From Agrypnia vestita (lineage: Eukaryota > Arthropoda > Insecta > Trichoptera > Phryganeidae), in contig JADDOH010003976.1 in assembly GCA_016648135.1 (NCBI GenBank), positions 1 through 64,000 on the forward strand: a DNA stretch of 64,000 bases, written 5' to 3'. Numbering within the stretch: position 1 is the stretch's first letter; every line of letters begins with the position of its first letter. Both the position numbers and the translations under genes were made by a program. The notes below the pieces were generated by a model. It had not been told where the DNA came from. It searched no databases and was given only the letters and a program-made list of their open reading frames with translations. Below are positions 1 to 8,945 of this stretch, piece by piece.

Positions 1-675
1 GGGAAAAACTTCATTTCAAAATGAAGACTAAACACACACACGTTCACCAGTTTGAAGACTACAAAGTGTACACTACAATTGTAGTAAAAACTACTTGAAG
101 TGAAGCAATTGTAGTACTACGAAATGAAGTGAAGTAAATGAAGTGAAGTAATGAAGTAATTGTAGTATTAATGAAGTGAAGTAATGAAATGAAGTAATTG
201 TAGTATTAATGAAATGAAGTAATTGTAATAATAATGAAGTGAAGTAATGAAATGAAGTAATAGTGAAGTAAAAAAGGTCAACGACAAAAATATTTAAATA
301 AATGACGATATTTTCTCCAAAATAATATTTGGCGACCTAAAAAAAAAAAAAAAAGGTCGCCAGACAGATTTCTTCGTTCGATTTTCAAAAATTTTCAAAC
401 CATGGGGGGGGGGGTTGTTACAGATTCCAGAAAATTCTTCATATATCTACATCAACTTTCCAAAAATTTCACGTAAAAAATACACTATTTAAAATGTGTT
501 TCTCATACTTTCGATAACTTTGAAGTGTATGTACTTAGTAGTGTTCACTTTGAAATGAAGTGTACTATTTGAAGTTTATACTTTCAATAACTTTGGTGTT
601 TGTAGTTTGTAGTGTGCACTTCAATGTAGTGTAGTACTACATTGTAGTAGTGAGTACAAAGCGGACCCATCACTA
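1..675 (+). mobile_element. Non-autonomous hAT element, GTAGT/GAAGT-rich family, copy 1 (cut by window start)
   Basis: The window opens inside the left terminus of this element; about seven bases are missing compared with the copy at 15389. It is built from degenerate GAAGT/GTAGT simple repeats, a poly-A stretch and a poly-G stretch near 403-414, and ends in CATCACTA. It has no coding capacity. The full copies at 15389-16221 and 24946-25848 have perfect 8-bp target duplications, the hAT signature, which supports the assignment here. Confidence 0.75.
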
Positions 676-984
676 CTCTTTTGAGCACTGATTCACTAAA
701 AGAAGGACTAGAGAGATATCTGAGATCACCCAATACATAGAAGCAGATCCTCTCGTTTTCCCGCGCAGTGCTATATTCAAATTTGAAAAAATGGCACAAC
801 AATATTTCAGTTTCCGAATGAGTTCTGTCGCATCTGGAAGCCTATTCTCAACGGCAGGACTCGTCCAAACAGACGTACGAAACCGATTTTCACCGAATAA
901 TTTAAGGATGTTGCGTTTCCTGAATAAAAATTTCATAAATGTGAATTTTAATTATTAATTTCTGATCTTTTTCTTTCTTTTTAA
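676..984. other. Unassigned stretch
   Basis: An 87-codon open frame on the minus strand (673-936) contains the protein-like run LFGENRFRTSVWTSPAVENR, which I cannot assign to a family. It may be a fragment of a retroelement or host exon. Nothing else is seen. Confidence 0.3.
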
Positions 985-1381
985 AAAAATAGAGATGCGA
1001 ACATGGAATACGTGTCGCATCAATATTCTTACTATTCTCAAAATAAGCCAAAAGCCTGTGCTATGAAAATAGAACTAAACTGCTGGTGTCCTGGAATGGG
1101 GCTCGAACCACCGAGCGTCACGACCACTACACCAACAAGCTACTTATAATAATCTGAAAGTAATGTTCCGTTAAATTACAATTTTTAAATTTTCGTTATA
1201 AAGTAAACATTCTAAATAAATAGTATACAAGTAATTTTGTCTGTTTCTAATTTCTAAACCCAGAACTTTTTACACCTCTTGAAATCTTCACTGTCCGCAT
1301 CGGTTTTGGTATCGATATCGTCGATATTTTTTTATAAATATCGGTATCGTATTGGTAGAAGCGTGTATCGATGCATCCCTA
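985..1381. mobile_element. hAT non-autonomous element, GATGCATCGATA family, 5'-truncated copy
   Basis: The right end (GTATCGATGCATCCCTA, finishing at 1381) and the interior match the complete copies at 2444-2941 and 6426-6960. The interior holds a tRNA-like segment on the minus strand at about 1087-1142 (B-box-like GGTTCGAGCCCC). The left terminus is not found, so no target duplication can be shown. Confidence 0.6.
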
Positions 1382-1774
1382 GTTTTTATTTTATTAATAA
1401 TACTCAAAACCCTGTTTGAAACCCAAGTGATTAAGTAAATATCATAAATAACAAATCTTACATTAATATAAAATATTATTTCACATCTTGGGTTTTTAAA
1501 AAATAGCTCTTCGATTAGTATTCAATTTATTTTTGGTTTCGCTCTGAAATCTTGTAAACAAAATTTTTCGTGTATCCGAAATACTCGAGCCCGAAGGAGG
1601 TATCTGTCGGGCTATTTTTTGTTATTACGGATGCTAATATCTTGGCTGCGAATTTATTATTACATTGTGAGTGCGTCTGTCTAACTGACATCCAAAACTA
1701 TTTCGTGTCATACGTCACAGGTTGCGAACATCAATTTCAAAACATTTTTAATATTTAAAGCACTAACTTTGAGG
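1382..1774. other. Unassigned AT-rich stretch
   Basis: Nothing recognisable. A 62-codon frame at 1570-1758 has no family resemblance that I can see. Confidence 0.3.
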
Positions 1775-1812
1775 TCAGACATTTTAACCAAATGTTATTT
1801 ATGTTAGTAATA

Positions 1813-2302
1813 GGTGTACCCATAAGTAATCAATTATTTTTGGTGTGGAATGTTTGCTTCAGTCAAGCTCGGTAAAGTGAACGTGTCAAGACGTGTTTTA
1901 TACGCAATATTATAATCCGTGGTCTTGTGACAATTAAATTTAAATTTTTCGTAAAATGGCGGACAATCAACTAACTGAAGAATATTTACGTCATAGCATG
2001 CTGTTTCATTTTCTATCGGGTGTCGATGCAACGGTCGCAACAAAGAAAATTTGTGATGTGTATGGAGACGTATTGAAAGTAAATAAGTGCCAACGTTGGT
2101 TTAGAAAATTTTCCGATGGAAGTGGGCGCCCGGTAGGGTTTGATAATGACGCTTTAAAAACACCCAGAAGCATATTTTTATTAAAAGTCTATCAACAAAA
2201 TGGCAAAAGGTCCTAGATACGATAGAGATTAAATCGATTAAAAATAAAATTAAATTCTTTTTTTTGTTGCCACTTAAATAATTGATTACTTATGGGTACA
2301 CC
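1813..2302 (+). mobile_element. Internally deleted mariner, copy 1
   Basis: The 490-bp element is flanked by TA duplications (1811-1812 and 2303-2304). Its inverted ends begin GGTGTACCCATAAGTAATCA. Its sole coding content is the remnant at 1956-2216. A sister copy on the opposite strand at 54794-55339 has the same internal deletion, so the deleted form itself was probably mobilised in trans. Confidence 0.9.
1956..2216 (+). pseudogene. Mariner transposase remnant: N-terminal HTH joined to the extreme C-terminus
   Basis: The 86-codon frame starts MADNQLTEEYLRHSMLFHFL and runs through DVYGDVLKVNKCQRWFRKF to GRPVGF, which is the paired HTH DNA-binding region of mariner transposases. The entire catalytic DDD region is absent. 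Just beyond NDALK the open frame runs into a tail that, read in another frame, gives LSTKWQKVLD, the usual mariner C-terminus. The deletion therefore joined the two ends out of frame. Compared with the copy near 55 kb it also lacks a short segment (FDLSD) before GRP. A defective binding domain could at most compete for element ends; no transposition activity is possible. Confidence 0.85.
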
Positions 2303-2330
2303 TAATATATAACCAAGAAAAATTACTTTT

Positions 2331-2377
2331 TTGTCTACCAGTTTCGAGACGTAACCCATCTCTTCCTCAGGGCAACC
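2331..2377 (-). ncRNA. Hammerhead-ribozyme-like motif (HHR-1)
   Basis: Read on the minus strand: stem I (GGTTGCC against GACAA, one mismatch), core CTGAGGA, stem II closed by GAGA/TCTC, core GAAA, then the nearly self-complementary ACTGGT, then the cleavage position GTA before GAC. All core positions fit the consensus CUGANGA...GAAA...NUH. It lies in the left arm of the foldback, with HHR-2 in the right arm. Confidence 0.65.
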
Positions 2378-2443
2378 ACTACACTACACACCACAACCAT
2401 AGTATTATTAACACACCAACACCTTCACAAAGGTGTGTAAGGT

Positions 2444-2941
2444 TAGGCATGCATCCAATATCGACACCGATATATCGGCGATATCGTAGGTTTTCCGATA
2501 TATCGGAATCGGCGATATTAATTTGCCGATATACCGATACATTTTGAATTTCGCACTACAGATAATCCAAGTGTAAATCTCCGCGCTTAATCCGTTCATG
2601 TTTAAACGCGGCACAGTTTATCTACGCTCGGGTACTATCCGCGTTTCATAATTTCATTCCGAACACGAAATACGTAAATGGGGCTCGAACCACCGACCAC
2701 CAGATCACTGGGCGAGCGTCATGACCACTACACCAACAAGCTACTAATTTAATAATCTGAACGTAATGTTTTGTTAAATTACAATTTTTAAAATTTCATT
2801 ATAAAGAAAACGTTCTAAATAAATATTATACTAGTAATTTGGTCTGTTTCTAATCTAAACCCACAACTTTTTACACCTTTTCAAATCTTCACTGTCCGCA
2901 TTGATATCGTATCGGCAAAAGTGCGTATCGATGTATCCTTA
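2444..2941. mobile_element. hAT non-autonomous element, GATGCATCGATA family, complete copy
   Basis: The 498-bp element has TAG...CTA-type ends (TAGGCATGCATCC and GATGTATCCTTA) and a perfect 8-bp target duplication TGTAAGGT at 2436-2443 and 2942-2949, diagnostic for hAT. Next to the termini are subterminal runs of CGATAT and CCGATA. Inside, on the minus strand at about 2683-2748, is a tRNA-like stretch with an A-box-like GTGTAGTGG and a B-box GGTTCGAGCCCC. It has no coding capacity. Confidence 0.9.
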
Positions 2942-3002
2942 TGTAAGGTGTTTAAATTACTATGATTGTGGTGTGTGGTGTTATTTACATGCTAACACTA
3001 CG

Positions 3003-3049
3003 GTTATCCTGACGAAGAGACGGGTTACGTCTCAAAACCGGTAGACAAA
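3003..3049 (+). ncRNA. Hammerhead-ribozyme-like motif with damaged core (HHR-2)
   Basis: Core CTGACGA (3009-3015), stem II GAGAC/GTCTC around GGGTTAC, then AAAA (3034-3037) where GAAA is required, then CCGGTA and GAC. The G-to-A change hits an essential core base, so this copy is probably inactive. The layout otherwise matches the complete motif at 36761. Confidence 0.6.
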
Positions 3050-3112
3050 AAAGTAATTTTTAGTGGTTATATTACTAACATAAACAACATTTTGTTAATT
3101 TCAAAACAGACT

Positions 3113-3555
3113 ATTCCGACAGGTCACCGACAGTTTAGGTAATATTATTTGAAATGTCGTATTATATAAACTGCGAAGCGCAAACGTAAGATAGGCAATC
3201 TCGTATTCCGCCACACGCGGCAGATACCGACCGCGTGCAGTGCCATCTGTCCGTGCGCACGCGTACACGATATTCCGTGTCATATATCTCCGGCTTATGT
3301 CATCCCGGGGTTCCGCCAGCAGCCGAGTTGTTTATGAATTAGAACATTTTATTTTCCGACATTTTCCGCGATTTCATATCCGCGGAGCGAAGTCGCGGGA
3401 CCATTAATTACAAGATTAATCGCTCCACGGGACTCCATCAAAGCGCGCCGTCGCTTTTCGCAGATGGATGCTGGCCTATTGCATTTTTTCAGAGTGTACC
3501 ACATTCCGCACTTGACAAATCGTATTACGTATGAGTTCGCTAAAAATTACATGTA
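3113..3555. other. Unassigned stretch
   Basis: Moderately GC-rich around 3200-3460, with no recognised gene, repeat or terminal structure. Confidence 0.3.
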
Positions 3556-3623
3556 CGGGGTAATTTGGAAAACATTAATAATCTCGGAGGACTATATTCC
3601 CTCTTTAATTATGAGTCTAAAAT

Positions 3624-3787
3624 AAAAATGTCCTTAGGTTTTCACGACCGTTCAGAATCTTCTGTGTATAGTTTTCTAGGATGTTCTGCCGTGTATATCA
3701 GAATCTTCCTTTTCTGCAATGGGATGCGAAACGTTGGCCAGAGAGGTCACGTATACACGTCAGAATATCCCAGAAAACTATACACAG
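3624..3787. repeat. Hairpin insertion with 13-bp direct repeats
   Basis: Arms 3662-3688 and 3761-3787 are inverted repeats with two mismatches in 27 bases (left arm begins CTGTGTATAGTTTTC). The unit is flanked by the 13-bp direct repeat ATGAGTCTAAAAT (3611-3623 and 3788-3800). That sequence is single in the sister foldback copies, so this is an insertion with target duplication. Confidence 0.65.
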
Positions 3788-3853
3788 ATGAGTCTAAAAT
3801 GTTCAAACAACCATGACCTAATATCAACAGTTATAGACATATGCAACATCATA

Positions 3854-4226
3854 GAAGAGGAATGAAAGTAGACTTGAGATGAGATCCCTTAGACGTATGT
3901 GAGGCAAATCCATTTATGATAAAGTAAAGAATGTAAAGCTGATCTTAGCACAATTCATAGAACTAAAACAGGGTCGCTCGGGTGGTTTGGGCATGCTGAG
4001 CGAATGAATGAGGGAAGAATGGTAAGAAAGATATATAATGCGAGTGTTGACGGCGCCAGAAGGAGAGGGCGACGGCGGAAGACGTGGCATGACCGGATTA
4101 ACCAGATACTGGAAGATGGTCCCGTTAGAAGCCTCAACAACCGTCGAGATTGTATATCAGGACAGAAGAGTATGGCGCTCTGTACTCTATGCCTTCCCCC
4201 ATGCGGAAATGGCAAGTGAATAAGTA
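3854..4226 (+). pseudogene. Non-LTR retrotransposon C-terminal fragment (WFGH...GRPRKTWHD family), copy 1
   Basis: Translation across frames gives MRSLRRMCGK, then GWFGHAERMNEGRMVRKIY, then GRRRKTWHDRINQILEDGPV and NNRR. This is the C-terminal region typical of insect endonuclease/reverse-transcriptase elements. RT and endonuclease domains are absent, consistent with 5' truncation on insertion. It interrupts a palindromic element whose sequence resumes at about 4227. Related pieces lie at 43432, 45660, 49495 and 53050. Confidence 0.8.
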
Positions 4227-4563
4227 ATTTTGCATTTCTTTTTCAATGTTTATGACTTATTTTTTGTAAAACGTTGGACTATCATTACAGTAACTTATAT
4301 CGAATATGAAAAATTCATTCCCTTTAATACAAGTCGCATAAAATAATAAAAACCTTCCAATTCCAATTGGGAAAAATTCCAATTGGAATTTCTGCGGGGT
4401 TTTTATCGTTTTATTTAACTTGCATTGAAACGAATGAATTTTACGTAATCGATATAAGTTACTGTAATGATAGTTCAACGTTTTGTAAAAACTAAGTCAG
4501 AAATATTGAAAAAAAAATGCAAACTCTGATATTGCATAACTCCATAATTTCCAAATAACCTTG

Positions 4564-4964
4564 TATATACAATGTATAGGTATATAATACATCAATGAAA
4601 TGATCGGGCTCGTCAAATCTAATAGCCAAAATATGTATTATATATATGTGCGAGTATATAAATACTATTTTCACAATATTTTTATTAGTAGGTATGTTCT
4701 AAGAACACAATTACTAGTTTTGTTTTTTTTTTTCGAAAAATAAATAAATTATTGCTTCATAATTTAATCAAAAATAAATATAGAATTATTTTAACACTTT
4801 TAACAGCGGCGACATCTGTATACTATTTCACGGGAATGGAAAATTTTCTACGAATCAAATTATGTAAATGAGGTACATAAATAATAATACATACATATTT
4901 TTGTGTTTTGGAATAACAAATATGGAAATCGTTTAATAATAAAAGAAAAATTGACAAAATCAGT
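4564..4964. other. Unassigned AT-rich stretch
   Basis: Contains short runs of TATATA and poly-T but no recognised gene or element terminus. Confidence 0.3.
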
Positions 4965-5060
4965 ACGCTTCAGTATAATGTAGTACTACATTGTAGTACT
5001 TAGAACTACATTGTAGTACTTAGTACAGAGCGAACTTAGCACTATCACTTGGTACCCCTT
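4965..5060 (+). mobile_element. hAT GTAGT-rich family, terminal fragment (copy 4)
   Basis: About 95 bp match the right-end portion of the family: the palindromic TGTAGTACTACATTGTAGTA, then a partial duplicate, then TAGTACAGAGCG. Only this end survives. Confidence 0.6.
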
Positions 5061-5335
5061 TGTGCCAGGCGCTCGTGAAACACAGCTGAAACACAATAAG
5101 TTTCGTATGGTATGTTAATTTAACGGCGAGCAATCAATTTCATCTGGACGATAACGATCGAGCATTACAAGCGCGATGACAATAAAAATCTTTAAAACGA
5201 CTATTACTCATTAGTCGTAATTGAATGTCATAATGAATCTTATGCAAGTCCAGTAATAAATTATGACGAATAAGACCCGCGAAGGCCGCACGCTGAGACG
5301 AACCACCAAAGTGAGATCTCGGAGGCTGCATGCAT

Positions 5336-6300
5336 TGACGTATTATAAATATAGACACGTCATTCCCACACCAGCCGGCTTTCATATGTAGCAAATATCG
5401 CATTGAGACAGACAACACGCACACAAAGGGTACGAACATGCCAAAGATGCCTCACTGCGATACCTCGCGGTCGCGGTTTCAGCTCGCTATCTCGATGTCG
5501 ATACTCGCTGTTTACATGGATGGCGGTGCGAACATGTCGGTTCAGTCGCACCTCGATGTCGATACTCGCTATTTGTTGTGGTGATTTTTCTCCCGCTTAT
5601 CCCACAAAGCAGGAATATTAAAAATCAAATTAATTAGCACCTCCTTATCCATAATTCAATTCACAGTATTTATCAAGTAAAAACAGTTTAAAAGATAACT
5701 ATAGCGATCGTGACATGAGCAATACGGGATTAATGACAGATCCATTTGTTTTTACATCGCGGTCGACAGCGAGCAGCGATGTGATCTGGATCGTGATTGG
5801 ACAGATTCGCTAGGCTGAGGCGAATATGACCAATCACGAGCCAGACCACATCGCTGCTCGCGGTCGACCGCGATGTGAAAACAAAATATTTTGTTATCAC
5901 GAAAGCATCGAGCTAAACCTCCATGTAGGCCGCGATGTATCGCAGTGAGGTATCTTTCGGCATGTGCGTGCGTATCTACTAGCGTGTATTTGTTTTACAT
6001 GGAGGTGACATCGAGATAGCGAGCTAAACCGCGACCGCGAGGTATCGCAGTGAAGCATTTTTGGCATGTTCGTACCCTAACGCTCTGCATGTAGACAGAA
6101 AAATCAGGTAATTTGAAGTCACGGTGACTAAAATAACATACTCATTCTTACAATGGTGTACGATACTGTATTCCTTTTTCCCCGGGAATTTTTTTTCGGC
6201 GTTGGGTCGCGCCCGATCGATAACGAAAGCAAGTAAGGCAATTACCTTACTTTTGAGTCGCCAAGATTTACATTACCTACAGTTTGTTATATCATTAGCT
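5336..6300. mobile_element. Unclassified repeat shared with 25046-25343, here split by a foldback
   Basis: The outer parts (5336-5411 with CCGGCTTTCATATGTAGCAA, and about 6095-6300 with AAGTCACGGTGAC and AAGGCAATTACCTTACTTTT) align with one continuous 300-bp repeat at 25046-25343. The foldback at 5428-6077 therefore looks like a later insertion. No coding sequence and no classifiable termini. Confidence 0.6.
5428..6077. mobile_element. CpG-rich foldback element
   Basis: Outer inverted repeats start GGGTACGAACATGCC and end GGCATGTTCGTACCC. The next section (CACTGCGATACCTCGCGGTC on the left arm) is mirrored at about 6005-6060. A second, inner inverted repeat (ACATCGCGGTCGAC... near 5754-5787, mirrored near 5845-5877) is nested inside. 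No coding sequence; probably a foldback-type MITE. Confidence 0.7.
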
Positions 6301-6425
6301 GCATGACTAAATTGTCATGTGTAACTTTATTCTTTACTCCTTGTATTCAGATCTCGTTTCACGCCATTTCCTTTAATTGTTTTTAAAAGAAACTGGTAAG
6401 GTAAGGATACAAATAATATACATAT

Positions 6426-6960
6426 TAGCGATGCATCGATACGCACTTTTGCCGATACCGATACCGATATTTATTTAAAAAAGACGATACCGATGCGGGC
6501 AGTGAAGATTTCAAAAAGTTTAAAAAGTTGTGGGTTTAGAAAATAGAAACAGACGAAATTACTTGCATAATAATTATTTACATTTAGAATGTTTACTTTA
6601 TAATGAGATTTTAAAAATTGTAATTTAACGGAACATTACATTCGTAATGACGCTCGCCTAGTGATATAGTGGTCGGTGGTTGGAGCCCCATTCCAGGACA
6701 CCAGCAATTTAGTCCTATTTTCATAGCACAGACTTTTCGCTTAGTTTGAGAATAGTAAGTACCTATATTGATGCGACATGTATTCCATATTCGGAATGAA
6801 ATTATGAAGCGCCGGGATTCTCCGAGCGTAGATAAATTGTGCCGCGTTTAAACATGAACAAATTAAGCGCGAAGATGGCGCGTTTGTATATGGATAGTTC
6901 AAATTCAAAATGTATCGGTATATTAATATCGGTGATTGCGATATATCGGATGCATCCCTA
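6426..6960. mobile_element. hAT non-autonomous element, GATGCATCGATA family, complete copy
   Basis: The 535-bp element starts TAGCGATGCATCGATACG and ends CGGATGCATCCCTA. Eight-base duplications ATACATAT/ATACATTT flank it with one mismatch. It lies in the opposite orientation to the 2444 copy. The interior holds a tRNA-like segment at about 6650-6715. Confidence 0.88.
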
Positions 6961-7069
6961 ATACATTTACTCGTCTACTGACACCTGTACAATGTATAGA
7001 GTCCTAAACAACATATACGACATTTTTATTTTCTAGTATTTCGCACGTATCTGATACATATACATCTTC

Positions 7070-7430
7070 TTCGTCATCAGCCTTCGTCTCTCAACTGCTG
7101 AATATAGGCCTCTTCCTTCCCTTTTCATCCTTCCTTGTTGTTTGCTTATTGTAGCCATTTCTTACGCTCCACAGCGGCTATATCATCGGCCCATCCCTTT
7201 TGAGGTCTTCCGATGCCTCTTTTGTTCCCCCAAGGTCTCCATTTCAGAACTCTGGGAGGCCATCTTGTAGCATCCTGCCTTGCATTATGTCCTGCCATTT
7301 TAGCTTCGTTACACGATCCATAATATCCACTACTCTAGTTTTGCGCCTAATTTCGTCATTTCTAATTATATATCTTAGGCTTACTCCAAGCACGGATCTC
7401 TCCAAGACAACGATCCATGAAATTTGAAAA
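7070..7430 (-). pseudogene. RTE-like retrotransposon C-terminal fragment, degraded
   Basis: On the minus strand the sequence decodes, through several frameshifts and stops, to pieces such as GRPQKGWADDI and REEAYIQQL. These are the C-terminal signature of insect RTE-like endonuclease/reverse transcriptases, also seen at 48543-48960. The 3' end lies at the low-coordinate side. No catalytic domain is left. Confidence 0.65.
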
Positions 7431-8127
7431 TAGTAATAATATTTATATTCCGAGTTCGCATCTGTATTTTTTAAATAGTTAAAAGGGGTAGTTTAAGTAA
7501 AAATCTAGCTAACTTGCTTCAACTGTCAATTTTTTTTTTAATTAAAAATATTAACAATTTTGAACCCGAATCATTTTCCGTTTCGCAACTTTTCTGTCGG
7601 TAAAATAAAAATAGTTTCTCATTAATGAGCTGTCAACATCACAGACGAATCAATATTCTCTGGAAGCATCATCGGCCCGCTTCCGTGTCGATCCCCGGCC
7701 CGAGCCAGCTGAACCGGTGCCATGTTGGATTCCTCTCATCATCAGGCGTCGGATCAGATTTATTGGGCAGTGGACAGTTAATAAGTACTTTTAAAGCACA
7801 TAATATACTGGCCCCGCCTTTAAAGTCTCTACTTGCAAACAATGAAAACACGATTAAGTACTTGGTAGTCTACAATTTGCCCCGCATAACTATTTTTAAA
7901 TTATATTCACTTTATGCAAACCTTTTTATAATGACGAGGACAGATGCGATAATTTATTCTGATCGTAAAATCTGGTGATCGATTCCGTGAATCCAATGAT
8001 CACAAGCATTATATTATATAAATGTGTCATAAAAACAATACCTTTTACATTTATTTGCTCTTTATAAATGATTTAACGATATCAAGATATATTATAAATG
8101 TCTTATAGAGACGAAATTATATTTTTT
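7431..8127. other. Unassigned stretch
   Basis: A 117-codon frame (7625-7978) shows no motif, signal peptide or domain I recognise. The stretch 7660-7760 is more GC-rich than its surroundings. No element ends seen. Confidence 0.3.
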
Positions 8128-8605
8128 ATGGGAACGTAGGTATGGAAGTCATTTTTAGGTGTTCACAGGGCTTATGAGAAGGCTTATGACAGTCGATTAT
8201 GAAAAATTCATTTGCTTCAATAAAACTTGAATAAAATGAAAAAAATAAGTTTTCAATTTTCGCTACTTGTATTAGAGCGAATGAATTTTTTTGACAAAAG
8301 TTACTGTAATGATCTTTTCGCAAAAAATAAGTCAGAAATATAGAAAAAAAAATGCAAACTTTGATATTGCATATCTCCATAATATGGTTGCTTGAACATT
8401 TTAGACTCATAACATAGACAGGAATCTATAGACCAATTTTCTGCTGCCAGCTCTGGTACACCCTGTGTATACAACTTCCAAAAATTTGATAGATGTGGTA
8501 TTCTATCATGGGTGGAAATGGTGAAGTTACATTGTGTAAAGTGATCATTTAAGCCAGTCGTAAGCCCTATGAACATCCAAAGACTTCCGTACCTACTTTC
8601 TCATA
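8128..8605. mobile_element. Composite of core-hairpin element (copy 2) between inverted copies of another repeat
   Basis: The central part (about 8200-8462) is the core-hairpin family with the end type GCTCTGGTACACCCTG. It is flanked by pieces of a second repeat in opposite orientations: GTAGGTATGGAAGTC near 8138 and its complement near 8590, with the longer arm at 8466-8605. That second repeat occurs alone at 34722-34870 and 52604-52765. The result is one large palindrome. Confidence 0.65.
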
Positions 8606-8945
8606 TAAAAAATTCATATCTATGAGATATCTACAATATATTATCTCGATTAGTGATGTCCCATGGACACATCGTTAATCCAAGTTATTTTATTAATTAG
8701 TTTAATTATTAATAAGTTATTATTATTAATTAGTTCAGTACCGTGTTTGTAGAAAAATTTGAACAAACTCAAAATATTCTCATTTAACGATAACTTAAAT
8801 TGATTCAATTTGTTCCGTATATTATCTGGAGTGCTTCGTATTGTACTCGCTAAACCGCTAAAAATATAATTAATTGAAAATGTAAAGTAGAATTGAATCG
8901 AACTCAAGAGACAGGTTGCGCAGAGAACGTTGTGTGTTAATATTA
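8606..8945. other. Unassigned AT-rich stretch
   Basis: No recognised element or gene. Tracts such as TTATTAATTAGTTTAATTATT are low complexity. Confidence 0.3.

Larger units (their letters stand above)
1775..3112. mobile_element. Large foldback carrying two head-to-head hammerhead-like motifs, with two nested insertions
   Basis: The left arm (about 1775-1812 plus 2303-2443) and right arm (2950-3112) are inverted repeats of each other and include TTTATGTTAGTAATATA, TTTTTTGTCTACC and CACCACAACCAT. A mariner derivative (1813-2302) interrupts the left arm at a TA. A hAT element (2444-2941) sits at the centre with a perfect 8-bp duplication. Each arm carries a hammerhead-like motif pointing outward, as if two copies of one ribozyme-bearing tail had joined head to head. 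No coding sequence remains in the arms. Confidence 0.65.
3556..4563. mobile_element. Palindromic TA-flanked element (core-hairpin family), copy 1, with two nested insertions
   Basis: The ends (CGGGGTAATTTGG left, CCAAATAACCTTG right) are flanked by TA and match the family member at 23249-23703. The core palindrome, centred near 4370 around CCAATTGG, carries ACAGTAACTTATATCGA on one arm and its complement on the other. Two insertions interrupt it: a hairpin unit at 3624-3787 and a non-LTR tail at about 3854-4226. It has no coding capacity of its own. Palindromic shape and TA flanks suggest a Tc1/mariner-type MITE. Confidence 0.8.

Noticed and set aside
7700..7760. A ninth hammerhead motif (CTGATGA on the minus strand near 7740)
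   Set aside because: The first core block is present by chance, but there is no stem II followed by GAAA and no cleavage triplet in place.
7625..7978. A 117-codon host gene
   Set aside because: No recognised motif, no promoter or splice context, and a length expected by chance in a window this size.
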